Part shown: positions 1 to 13,500 of the stretch, piece after piece
How the letters are laid out: the number at the start of each line of letters is the position of its first letter
Numbering within the stretch: the stretch's first letter is position 1
NCBI GenBank assembly: GCA_907163375.1
Contig: CAJQUW010011251.1
Location: 1-64,000 of the forward strand
Length of the DNA stretch: 64,000 nt
DNA from: Prostheceraeus crozeri
Lineage: Eukaryota; Platyhelminthes; Polycladida; Euryleptidae
Direction: 5' to 3'
Made by a program: the position numbers and the translations under genes
Notes under the pieces: model-generated
Told to the model about the DNA's origin: nothing
The model's database searches: none
The model's input: only the letters and a program-made list of their open reading frames with translations

Positions 1-1056
1 GTCACTACAAGGACGTTGATAGGGAAAGAACAAGCACTAGCTATCGAGTTGACTCAACTTTGAGAGAATACAAGCCAAAGCAAATTGTCGTCATTGAGAA
101 ACTCTGGCACAAGAAACCTATACTCATCTACAAGACGTTGAAAAGGACGAACAGCATAGCTATCGACGTTGAATCAAACTTTGAGAATACAAGCCAAAGC
201 AATTGTCGTCATTGAGGAACTCTGGCACAAGAAACTCTACTCATTCTACAAGACGTTGAAAAGGCCAAGTATAGAACAGCATAGTATCGAGTTGACTCCA
301 AATTTGAGAAATACAAGCCAAAGCAATTGTCGACATTGAGGAAATCTGGCACAAGAAACTCTAGTCCTTCTACAAGACGTTGAAAAGGCCAAGAACAGCC
401 ATAGCTATCGGACGTTTGACTCAAAACTTCTGAGGAATTACAAGCCAAAGCATTTGTGCTCACTTGACGGAAACTCTCTGGCACAAGAAACTCTAGTCAT
501 CTACAAGACGTTGAAAAGGGAAGAACAGCATAGCTATCGAGTTGACTCAAACTTTGAGAATACAAAGCCAAAGCAATTGTCGCCATTGAGGAACAACTCT
601 GGCACAAGAAACTCTAGTCATCTACAAGGACGTTGAAAAGGAAGAAACAGCATAGCTAATCGAGTTGACTCAAACTTTGAGAATACAAGCCAAAGCAATT
701 GTCGTCATTGATGGAAACTCTGGCACAAGAAAACTCTACGCTCATCTACAAGACGTTGAAAAGGAAGAATCAGCATAGCTATCGAGTTGACTCAAACTGT
801 TGAGAATACAAGCCAAAGCAATTGTCGTCATTGAGGAAAACTCTGCACAAGAAACTCTAGTCATCTACAAGACGTTGAAAAGGAAGAACAGCATAGTAGC
901 TATCGAGTTGACCAAACTTTGAGAATACAAGCCAAGCAATTGTCGCCATTGAGGAAACTCTGGCACAAGAAACTCTAGTCATCTACAAGACGTTGAAAAG
1001 GAAGAACAGCATAGCTATCGAGTTGACTCAAACTTTGAGAATACAAGCCAAAGCAA
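1..1056 (+). repeat. Indel-rich leading edge of the 117-bp array
   Basis: The same monomer as downstream, but nearly every copy carries scattered one- to several-base insertions or deletions, many next to homopolymers, and few substitutions shared between copies. After about 1056 the copies abruptly become nearly perfect. Random, unshared indels of this kind are typical of unpolished long-read consensus at a low-coverage contig end. Natural decay of a satellite edge would mainly add substitutions. I infer that position 1 is at or near a contig end. Confidence 0.75.
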
Positions 1057-4000
1057 TTGTCCGCCATTGAGGAAACTCTGGCACAAGAAACTCTAGTCAT
1101 CTACAAGACGTTGAAAAGGAAGAACAGCATAGCTATCGAGTTGACTCAAACTTTGAGAATACAAGCCAAAGCAATTGTCGTCATTGAGGAAACTCTGGCA
1201 CAAGAAACTCTAGTCATCTACAAGACGTTGAAAAGGAAGAACAGCATAGCTATCGAGTTGACTCAAACTTTGAGAATACAAGCCAAAGCAATTGTCGTCA
1301 TTGAGGAAACTCTGGCACAAGAAACTCTAGTCATCTACAAGACGTTGAAAAGGAAGAACAGCATAGCTATCGAGTTGACTCAAACTTTGAGAATACAAGC
1401 CAAAGCAATTGTCGCCATTGAGGAAACTCTGGCACAAGAAACTCTAGTCATCTACAAGACGTTGAAAAGGAAGAACAGCATAGCTATCGAGTTGACTCAA
1501 ACTTTGAGAATACAAGCCAAAGCAATTGTCGCCATTGAGGAAACTCTGGCACAAGAAACTCTAGTCATCTACAAGACGTTGAAAAGGAAGAACAGCATAG
1601 CTATCGAGTTGACTCAAACTTTGAGAATACAAGCCAAAGCAATTGTCGTCATTGAGGAAACTCTGGCACAAGAAACTCTAGTCATCTACAAGACGTTGAA
1701 AAGGAAGAACAGCATAGCTATCGAGTTGACTCAAACTTTGAGAATACAAGCCAAAGCAATTGTCGTCATTGAGGAAACTCTGGCACAAGAAACTCTAGTC
1801 ATCTACAAGACGTTGAAAAGGAAGAACAGCATAGCTATCGAGTTGACTCAAACTTTGAGAATACAAGCCAAAGCAATTGTCGTCATTGAGGAAACTCTGG
1901 CACAAGAAACTCTAGTCATCTACAAGACGTTGAAAAGGAAGAACAGCATAGCTATCGAGTTGACTCAAACTTTGAGAATACAAGCCAAAGCAATTGTCGT
2001 CATTGAGGAAACTCTGGCACAAGAAACTCTAGTCATCTACAAGACGTTGAAAAGGAAGAACAGCATAGCTATCGAGTTGACTCAAACTTTGAGAATACAA
2101 GCCAAAGCAATTGTCGTCATTGAGGAAACTCTGGCACAAGAAACTCTAGTCATCTACAAGACGTTGAAAAGGAAGAACAGCATAGCTATCGAGTTGACTC
2201 AAACTTTGAGAATACAAGCCAAAGCAATTGTCGTCATTGAGGAAACTCTGGCACAAGAAACTCTAGTCATCTACAAGACGTTGAAAAGGAAGAACAGCAT
2301 AGCTATCGAGTTGACTCAAACTTTGAGAATACAAGCCAAAGCAATTGTCGTCATTGAGGAAACTCTGGCACAAGAAACTCTAGTCATCTACAAGACGTTG
2401 AAAAGGAAGAACAGCATAGCTATCGAGTTGACTCAAACTTTGAGAATACAAGCCAAAGCAATTGTCGTCATTGAGGAAACTCTCTGGCACAAGAAACTCT
2501 AGTCATCTACAAGACGTTGAAAAGGAAGAACAGCATAGCTATCGAGTTGACTCAAACTTTGAGAATACAAGCCAAAGCAATTGTCGCCATTGAGGAAACT
2601 CTGGCACAAGAAACTCTAGTCATCTACAAGACGTTGAAAAGGAAGAACAGCATAGCTATCGAGTTGACTCAAACTTTGAGAATACAAGCCAAAGCAATTG
2701 TCGTCATTGAGGAAACTCTGGCACAAGAAACTCTAGTCATCTACAAGACGTTGAAAAGGAAGAACAGCATAGCTATCGAGTTGACTCAAACTTTGAGAAT
2801 ACAAGCCAAAGCAATTGTCGCCATTGAGGAAACTCTCTGGCACAAGAAACTCTAGTCATCTACAAGACGTTGAAAAGGAAGAACAGCATAGCTATCGAGT
2901 TGACTCAAACTTTGAGAATACAAGCCAAAGCAATTGTCGTCATTGAGGAAACTCTGGCACAAGAAACTCTAGTCATCTACAAGACGTTGAAAAGGAAGAA
3001 CAGCATAGCTATCGAGTTGACTCAAACTTTGAGAATACAAGCCAAAGCAATTGTCGTCATTGAGGAAACTCTGGCACAAGAAACTCTAGTCATCTACAAG
3101 ACGTTGAAAAGGAAGAACAGCATAGCTATCGAGTTGACTCAAACTTTGAGAATACAAGCCAAAGCAATTGTCGTCATTGAGGAAACTCTGGCACAAGAAA
3201 CTCTAGTCATCTACAAGACGTTGAAAAGGAAGAACAGCATAGCTATCGAGTTGACTCAAACTTTGAGAATACAAGCCAAAGCAATTGTCGTCATTGAGGA
3301 AACTCTGGCACAAGAAACTCTAGTCATCTACAAGACGTTGAAAAGGAAGAACAGCATAGCTATCGAGTTGACTCAAACTTTGAGAATACAAGCCAAAGCA
3401 ATTGTCGTCATTGAGGAAACTCTGGCACAAGAAACTCTAGTCATCTACAAGACGTTGAAAAGGAAGAACAGCATAGCTATCGAGTTGACTCAAACTTTGA
3501 GAATACAAGCCAAAGCAATTGTCGTCATTGAGGAAACTCTGGCACAAGAAACTCTAGTCATCTACAAGACGTTGAAAAGGAAGAACAGCATAGCTATCGA
3601 GTTGACTCAAACTTTGAGAATACAAGCCAAAGCAATTGTCGTCATTGAGGAAACTCTGGCACAAGAAACTCTAGTCATCTACAAGACGTTGAAAAGGAAG
3701 AACAGCATAGCTATCGAGTTGACTCAAACTTTGAGAATACAAGCCAAAGCAATTGTCGTCATTGAGGAAACTCTGGCACAAGAAACTCTAGTCATCTACA
3801 AGACGTTGAAAAGGAAGAACAGCATAGCTATCGAGTTGACTCAAACTTTGAGAATACAAGCCAAAGCAATTGTCGCCATTGAGGAAACTCTGGCACAAGA
3901 AACTCTAGTCATCTACAAGACGTTGAAAAGGAAGAACAGCATAGCTATCGAGTTGACTCAAACTTTGAGAATACAAGCCAAAGCAATTGTCGTCATTGAG

Positions 4001-7000
4001 GAAACTCTGGCACAAGAAACTCTAGTCATCTACAAGACGTTGAAAAGGAAGAACAGCATAGCTATCGAGTTGACTCAAACTTTGAGAATACAAGCCAAAG
4101 CAATTGTCGTCATTGAGGAAACTCTGGCACAAGAAACTCTAGTCATCTACAAGACGTTGAAAAGGAAGAACAGCATAGCTATCGAGTTGACTCAAACTTT
4201 GAGAATACAAGCCAAAGCAATTGTCGTCATTGAGGAAACTCTGGCACAAGAAACTCTAGTCATCTACAAGACGTTGAAAAGGAAGAACAGCATAGCTATC
4301 GAGTTGACTCAAACTTTGAGAATACAAGCCAAAGCAATTGTCGTCATTGAGGAAACTCTGGCACAAGAAACTCTAGTCATCTACAAGACGTTGAAAAGGA
4401 AGAACAGCATAGCTATCGAGTTGACTCAAACTTTGAGAATACAAGCCAAAGCAATTGTCGTCATTGAGGAAACTCTGGCACAAGAAACTCTAGTCATCTA
4501 CAAGACGTTGAAAAGGAAGAACAGCATAGCTATCGAGTTGACTCAAACTTTGAGAATACAAGCCAAAGCAATTGTCGTCATTGAGGAAACTCTGGCACAA
4601 GAAACTCTAGTCATCTACAAGACGTTGAAAAGGAAGAACAGCATAGCTATCGAGTTGACTCAAACTTTGAGAATACAAGCCAAAGCAATTGTCGTCATTG
4701 AGGAAACTCTGGCACAAGAAACTCTAGTCATCTACAAGACGTTGAAAAGGAAGAACAGCATAGCTATCGAGTTGACTCAAACTTTGAGAATACAAGCCAA
4801 AGCAATTGTCGCCATTGAGGAAACTCTGGCACAAGAAACTCTAGTCATCTACAAGACGTTGAAAAGGAAGAACAGCATAGCTATCGAGTTGACTCAAACT
4901 TTGAGAATACAAGCCAAAGCAATTGTCGTCATTGAGGAAACTCTGGCACAAGAAACTCTAGTCATCTACAAGACGTTGAAAAGGAAGAACAGCATAGCTA
5001 TCGAGTTGACTCAAACTTTGAGAATACAAGCCAAAGCAATTGTCGTCATTGAGGAAACTCTGGCACAAGAAACTCTAGTCATCTACAAGACGTTGAAAAG
5101 GAAGAACAGCATAGCTATCGAGTTGACTCAAACTTTGAGAATACAAGCCAAAGCAATTGTCGTCATTGAGGAAACTCTGGCACAAGAAACTCTAGTCATC
5201 TACAAGACGTTGAAAAGGAAGAACAGCATAGCTATCGAGTTGACTCAAACTTTGAGAATACAAGCCAAAGCAATTGTCGCCATTGAGGAAACTCTGGCAC
5301 AAGAAACTCTAGTCATCTACAAGACGTTGAAAAGGAAGAACAGCATAGCTATCGAGTTGACTCAAACTTTGAGAATACAAGCCAAAGCAATTGTCGTCAT
5401 TGAGGAAACTCTGGCACAAGAAACTCTACTCATCTACAAGACGTTGAAAAGGAAGAACAGCATAGCTATCGAGTTGACTCAAACTTTGAGAATACAAGCC
5501 AAAGCAATTGTCGCCATTGAGGAAACTCTGGCACAAGAAACTCTAGTCATCTACAAGACGTTGAAAAGGAAGAACAGCATAGCTATCGAGTTGACTCAAA
5601 CTTTGAGAATACAAGCCAAAGCAATTGTCGTCATTGAGGAAACTCTGGCACAAGAAACTCTAGTCATCTACAAGACGTTGAAAAGGAAGAACAGCATAGC
5701 TATCGAGTTGACTCAAACTTTGAGAATACAAGCCAAAGCAATTGTCGTCATTGAGGAAACTCTGGCACAAGAAACTCTAGTCATCTACAAGACGTTGAAA
5801 AGGAAGAACAGCATAGCTATCGAGTTGACTCAAACTTTGAGAATACAAGCCAAAGCAATTGTCGCCATTGAGGAAACTCTGGCACAAGAAACTCTAGTCA
5901 TCTACAAGACGTTGAAAAGGAAGAACAGCATAGCTATCGAGTTGACTCAAACTTTGAGAATACAAGCCAAAGCAATTGTCGTCATTGAGGAAACTCTGGC
6001 ACAAGAAACTCTAGTCATCTACAAGACGTTGAAAAGGAAGAACAGCATAGCTATCGAGTTGACTCAAACTTTGAGAATACAAGCCAAAGCAATTGTCGTC
6101 ATTGAGGAAACTCTGGCACAAGAAACTCTAGTCATCTACAAGACGTTGAAAAGGAAGAACAGCATAGCTATCGAGTTGACTCAAACTTTGAGAATACAAG
6201 CCAAAGCAATTGTCGTCATTGAGGAAACTCTGGCACAAGAAACTCTAGTCATCTACAAGACGTTGAAAAGGAAGAACAGCATAGCTATCGAGTTGACTCA
6301 AACTTTGAGAATACAAGCCAAAGCAATTGTCGTCATTGAGGAAACTCTGGCACAAGAAACTCTAGTCATCTACAAGACGTTGAAAAGGAAGAACAGCATA
6401 GCTATCGAGTTGACTCAAACTTTGAGAATACAAGCCAAAGCAATTGTCGCCATTGAGGAAACTCTGGCACAAGAAACTCTAGTCATCTACAAGACGTTGA
6501 AAAGGAAGAACAGCATAGCTATCGAGTTGACTCAAACTTTGAGAATACAAGCCAAAGCAATTGTCGCCATTGAGGAAACTCTGGCACAAGAAACTCTAGT
6601 CATCTACAAGACGTTGAAAAGGAAGAACAGCATAGCTATCGAGTTGACTCAAACTTTGAGAATACAAGCCAAAGCAATTGTCGTCATTGAGGAAACTCTG
6701 GCACAAGAAACTCTAGTCATCTACAAGACGTTGAAAAGGAAGAACAGCATAGCTATCGAGTTGACTCAAACTTTGAGAATACAAGCCAAAGCAATTGTCG
6801 TCATTGAGGAAACTCTGGCACAAGAAACTCTAGTCATCTACAAGACGTTGAAAAGGAAGAACAGCATAGCTATCGAGTTGACTCAAACTTTGAGAATACA
6901 AGCCAAAGCAATTGTCGTCATTGAGGAAACTCTGGCACAAGAAACTCTAGTCATCTACAAGACGTTGAAAAGGAAGAACAGCATAGCTATCGAGTTGACT

Positions 7001-10000
7001 CAAACTTTGAGAATACAAGCCAAAGCAATTGTCGCCATTGAGGAAACTCTGGCACAAGAAACTCTAGTCATCTACAAGACGTTGAAAAGGAAGAACAGCA
7101 TAGCTATCGAGTTGACTCAAACTTTGAGAATACAAGCCAAAGCAATTGTCGCCATTGAGGAAACTCTGGCACAAGAAACTCTAGTCATCTACAAGACGTT
7201 GAAAAGGAAGAACAGCATAGCTATCGAGTTGACTCAAACTTTGAGAATACAAGCCAAAGCAATTGTCGTCATTGAGGAAACTCTGGCACAAGAAACTCTA
7301 GTCATCTACAAGACGTTGAAAAGGAAGAACAGCATAGCTATCGAGTTGACTCAAACTTTGAGAATACAAGCCAAAGCAATTGTCGTCATTGAGGAAACTC
7401 TGGCACAAGAAACTCTAGTCATCTACAAGACGTTGAAAAGGAAGAACAGCATAGCTATCGAGTTGACTCAAACTTTGAGAATACAAGCCAAAGCAATTGT
7501 CGTCATTGAGGAAACTCTGGCACAAGAAACTCTAGTCATCTACAAGACGTTGAAAAGGAAGAACAGCATAGCTATCGAGTTGACTCAAACTTTGAGAATA
7601 CAAGCCAAAGCAATTGTCGCCATTGAGGAAACTCTGGCACAAGAAACTCTAGTCATCTACAAGACGTTGAAAAGGAAGAACAGCATAGCTATCGAGTTGA
7701 CTCAAACTTTGAGAATACAAGCCAAAGCAATTGTCGTCATTGAGGAAACTCTGGCACAAGAAACTCTAGTCATCTACAAGACGTTGAAAAGGAAGAACAG
7801 CATAGCTATCGAGTTGACTCAAACTTTGAGAATACAAGCCAAAGCAATTGTCGCCATTGAGGAAACTCTGGCACAAGAAACTCTAGTCATCTACAAGACG
7901 TTGAAAAGGAAGAACAGCATAGCTATCGAGTTGACTCAAACTTTGAGAATACAAGCCAAAGCAATTGTCGTCATTGAGGAAACTCTGGCACAAGAAACTC
8001 TAGTCATCTACAAGACGTTGAAAAGGAAGAACAGCATAGCTATCGAGTTGACTCAAACTTTGAGAATACAAGCCAAAGCAATTGTCGTCATTGAGGAAAC
8101 TCTGGCACAAGAAACTCTAGTCATCTACAAGACGTTGAAAAGGAAGAACAGCATAGCTATCGAGTTGACTCAAACTTTGAGAATACAAGCCAAAGCAATT
8201 GTCGTCATTGAGGAAACTCTGGCACAAGAAACTCTAGTCATCTACAAGACGTTGAAAAGGAAGAACAGCATAGCTATCGAGTTGACTCAAACTTTGAGAA
8301 TACAAGCCAAAGCAATTGTCGTCATTGAGGAAACTCTCTGGCACAAGAAACTCTAGTCATCTACAAGACGTTGAAAAGGAAGAACAGCATAGCTATCGAG
8401 TTGACTCAAACTTTGAGAATACAAGCCAAAGCAATTGTCGTCATTGAGGAAACTCTGGCACAAGAAACTCTAGTCATCTACAAGACGTTGAAAAGGAAGA
8501 ACAGCATAGCTATCGAGTTGACTCAAACTTTGAGAATACAAGCCAAAGCAATTGTCGCCATTGAGGAAACTCTGGCACAAGAAACTCTAGTCATCTACAA
8601 GACGTTGAAAAGGAAGAACAGCATAGCTATCGAGTTGACTCAAACTTTGAGAATACAAGCCAAAGCAATTGTCGTCATTGAGGAAACTCTGGCACAAGAA
8701 ACTCTAGTCATCTACAAGACGTTGAAAAGGAAGAACAGCATAGCTATCGAGTTGACTCAAACTTTGAGAATACAAGCCAAAGCAATTGTCGTCATTGAGG
8801 AAACTCTGGCACAAGAAACTCTAGTCATCTACAAGACGTTGAAAAGGAAGAACAGCATAGCTATCGAGTTGACTCAAACTTTGAGAATACAAGCCAAAGC
8901 AATTGTCGTCATTGAGGAAACTCTGGCACAAGAAACTCTAGTCATCTACAAGACGTTGAAAAGGAAGAACAGCATAGCTATCGAGTTGACTCAAACTTTG
9001 AGAATACAAGCCAAAGCAATTGTCGCCATTGAGGAAACTCTGGCACAAGAAACTCTAGTCATCTACAAGACGTTGAAAAGGAAGAACAGCATAGCTATCG
9101 AGTTGACTCAAACTTTGAGAATACAAGCCAAAGCAATTGTCGTCATTGAGGAAACTCTGGCACAAGAAACTCTAGTCATCTACAAGACGTTGAAAAGGAA
9201 GAACAGCATAGCTATCGAGTTGACTCAAACTTTGAGAATACAAGCCAAAGCAATTGTCGTCATTGAGGAAACTCTCTGGCACAAGAAACTCTAGTCATCT
9301 ACAAGACGTTGAAAAGGAAGAACAGCATAGCTATCGAGTTGACTCAAACTTTGAGAATACAAGCCAAAGCAATTGTCGTCATTGAGGAAACTCTGGCACA
9401 AGAAACTCTAGTCATCTACAAGACGTTGAAAAGGAAGAACAGCATAGCTATCGAGTTGACTCAAACTTTGAGAATACAAGCCAAAGCAATTGTCGTCATT
9501 GAGGAAACTCTGGCACAAGAAACTCTAGTCATCTACAAGACGTTGAAAAGGAAGAACAGCATAGCTATCGAGTTGACTCAAACTTTGAGAATACAAGCCA
9601 AAGCAATTGTCGTCATTGAGGAAACTCTGGCACAAGAAACTCTAGTCATCTACAAGACGTTGAAAAGGAAGAACAGCATAGCTATCGAGTTGACTCAAAC
9701 TTTGAGAATACAAGCCAAAGCAATTGTCGTCATTGAGGAAACTCTCTGGCACAAGAAACTCTAGTCATCTACAAGACGTTGAAAAGGAAGAACAGCATAG
9801 CTATCGAGTTGACTCAAACTTTGAGAATACAAGCCAAAGCAATTGTCGTCATTGAGGAAACTCTGGCACAAGAAACTCTAGTCATCTACAAGACGTTGAA
9901 AAGGAAGAACAGCATAGCTATCGAGTTGACTCAAACTTTGAGAATACAAGCCAAAGCAATTGTCGTCATTGAGGAAACTCTGGCACAAGAAACTCTAGTC

Positions 10001-10599
10001 ATCTACAAGACGTTGAAAAGGAAGAACAGCATAGCTATCGAGTTGACTCAAACTTTGAGAATACAAGCCAAAGCAATTGTCGTCATTGAGGAAACTCTGG
10101 CACAAGAAACTCTAGTCATCTACAAGACGTTGAAAAGGAAGAACAGCATAGCTATCGAGTTGACTCAAACTTTGAGAATACAAGCCAAAGCAATTGTCGT
10201 CATTGAGGAAACTCTGGCACAAGAAACTCTAGTCATCTACAAGACGTTGAAAAGGAAGAACAGCATAGCTATCGAGTTGACTCAAACTTTGAGAATACAA
10301 GCCAAAGCAATTGTCGTCATTGAGGAAACTCTGGCACAAGAAACTCTAGTCATCTACAAGACGTTGAAAAGGAAGAACAGCATAGCTATCGAGTTGACTC
10401 AAACTTTGAGAATACAAGCCAAAGCAATTGTCGTCATTGAGGAAACTCTGGCACAAGAAACTCTAGTCATCTACAAGACGTTGAAAAGGAAGAACAGCAT
10501 AGCTATCGAGTTGACTCAAACTTTGAGAATACAAGCCAAAGCAATTGTCGTCATTGAGGAAACTCTCTGGCACAAGAAACTCTAGTCATCTACAAGACG

Positions 10600-13500
10600 T
10601 TGAAAAGGAAGAACAGCATAGCTATCGAGTTGACTCAAACTTTGAGAATACAAGCCAAAGCAATTGTCGCCATTGAGGAAACTCTGGCACAAGAAACTCT
10701 ACTCATCTACAAGACGTTGAAAAGGAAGAACAGCATAGCTATCGAGTTGACTCAAACTTTGAGAATACAAGCCAAAGCAATTGTCGTCATTGAGGAAACT
10801 CTGGCACAAGAAACTCTAGTCATCTACAAGACGTTGAAAAGGAAGAACAGCATAGCTATCGAGTTGACTCAAACTTTGAGAATACAAGCCAAAGCAATTG
10901 TCGTCATTGAGGAAACTCTGGCACAAGAAACTCTAGTCATCTACAAGACGTTGAAAAGGAAGAACAGCATAGCTATCGAGTTGACTCAAACTTTGAGAAT
11001 ACAAGCCAAAGCAATTGTCGTCATTGAGGAAACTCTGGCACAAGAAACTCTAGTCATCTACAAGACGTTGAAAAGGAAGAACAGCATAGCTATCGAGTTG
11101 ACTCAAACTTTGAGAATACAAGCCAAAGCAATTGTCGTCATTGAGGAAACTCTGGCACAAGAAACTCTAGTCATCTACAAGACGTTGAAAAGGAAGAACA
11201 GCATAGCTATCGAGTTGACTCAAACTTTGAGAATACAAGCCAAAGCAATTGTCGTCATTGAGGAAACTCTGGCACAAGAAACTCTAGTCATCTACAAGAC
11301 GTTGAAAAGGAAGAACAGCATAGCTATCGAGTTGACTCAAACTTTGAGAATACAAGCCAAAGCAATTGTCGTCATTGAGGAAACTCTGGCACAAGAAACT
11401 CTAGTCATCTACAAGACGTTGAAAAGGAAGAACAGCATAGCTATCGAGTTGACTCAAACTTTGAGAATACAAGCCAAAGCAATTGTCGCCATTGAGGAAA
11501 CTCTGGCACAAGAAACTCTAGTCATCTACAAGACGTTGAAAAGGAAGAACAGCATAGCTATCGAGTTGACTCAAACTTTGAGAATACAAGCCAAAGCAAT
11601 TGTCGTCATTGAGGAAACTCTGGCACAAGAAACTCTAGTCATCTACAAGACGTTGAAAAGGAAGAACAGCATAGCTATCGAGTTGACTCAAACTTTGAGA
11701 ATACAAGCCAAAGCAATTGTCGTCATTGAGGAAACTCTGGCACAAGAAACTCTAGTCATCTACAAGACGTTGAAAAGGAAGAACAGCATAGCTATCGAGT
11801 TGACTCAAACTTTGAGAATACAAGCCAAAGCAATTGTCGTCATTGAGGAAACTCTGGCACAAGAAACTCTAGTCATCTACAAGACGTTGAAAAGGAAGAA
11901 CAGCATAGCTATCGAGTTGACTCAAACTTTGAGAATACAAGCCAAAGCAATTGTCGTCATTGAGGAAACTCTGGCACAAGAAACTCTAGTCATCTACAAG
12001 ACGTTGAAAAGGAAGAACAGCATAGCTATCGAGTTGACTCAAACTTTGAGAATACAAGCCAAAGCAATTGTCGCCATTGAGGAAACTCTGGCACAAGAAA
12101 CTCTAGTCATCTACAAGACGTTGAAAAGGAAGAACAGCATAGCTATCGAGTTGACTCAAACTTTGAGAATACAAGCCAAAGCAATTGTCGTCATTGAGGA
12201 AACTCTGGCACAAGAAACTCTAGTCATCTACAAGACGTTGAAAAGGAAGAACAGCATAGCTATCGAGTTGACTCAAACTTTGAGAATACAAGCCAAAGCA
12301 ATTGTCGTCATTGAGGAAACTCTGGCACAAGAAACTCTAGTCATCTACAAGACGTTGAAAAGGAAGAACAGCATAGCTATCGAGTTGACTCAAACTTTGA
12401 GAATACAAGCCAAAGCAATTGTCGTCATTGAGGAAACTCTGGCACAAGAAACTCTAGTCATCTACAAGACGTTGAAAAGGAAGAACAGCATAGCTATCGA
12501 GTTGACTCAAACTTTGAGAATACAAGCCAAAGCAATTGTCGTCATTGAGGAAACTCTGGCACAAGAAACTCTAGTCATCTACAAGACGTTGAAAAGGAAG
12601 AACAGCATAGCTATCGAGTTGACTCAAACTTTGAGAATACAAGCCAAAGCAATTGTCGTCATTGAGGAAACTCTGGCACAAGAAACTCTAGTCATCTACA
12701 AGACGTTGAAAAGGAAGAACAGCATAGCTATCGAGTTGACTCAAACTTTGAGAATACAAGCCAAAGCAATTGTCGTCATTGAGGAAACTCTGGCACAAGA
12801 AACTCTAGTCATCTACAAGACGTTGAAAAGGAAGAACAGCATAGCTATCGAGTTGACTCAAACTTTGAGAATACAAGCCAAAGCAATTGTCGTCATTGAG
12901 GAAACTCTGGCACAAGAAACTCTAGTCATCTACAAGACGTTGAAAAGGAAGAACAGCATAGCTATCGAGTTGACTCAAACTTTGAGAATACAAGCCAAAG
13001 CAATTGTCGTCATTGAGGAAACTCTGGCACAAGAAACTCTAGTCATCTACAAGACGTTGAAAAGGAAGAACAGCATAGCTATCGAGTTGACTCAAACTTT
13101 GAGAATACAAGCCAAAGCAATTGTCGTCATTGAGGAAACTCTGGCACAAGAAACTCTAGTCATCTACAAGACGTTGAAAAGGAAGAACAGCATAGCTATC
13201 GAGTTGACTCAAACTTTGAGAATACAAGCCAAAGCAATTGTCGTCATTGAGGAAACTCTGGCACAAGAAACTCTAGTCATCTACAAGACGTTGAAAAGGA
13301 AGAACAGCATAGCTATCGAGTTGACTCAAACTTTGAGAATACAAGCCAAAGCAATTGTCGTCATTGAGGAAACTCTGGCACAAGAAACTCTAGTCATCTA
13401 CAAGACGTTGAAAAGGAAGAACAGCATAGCTATCGAGTTGACTCAAACTTTGAGAATACAAGCCAAAGCAATTGTCGTCATTGAGGAAACTCTGGCACAA

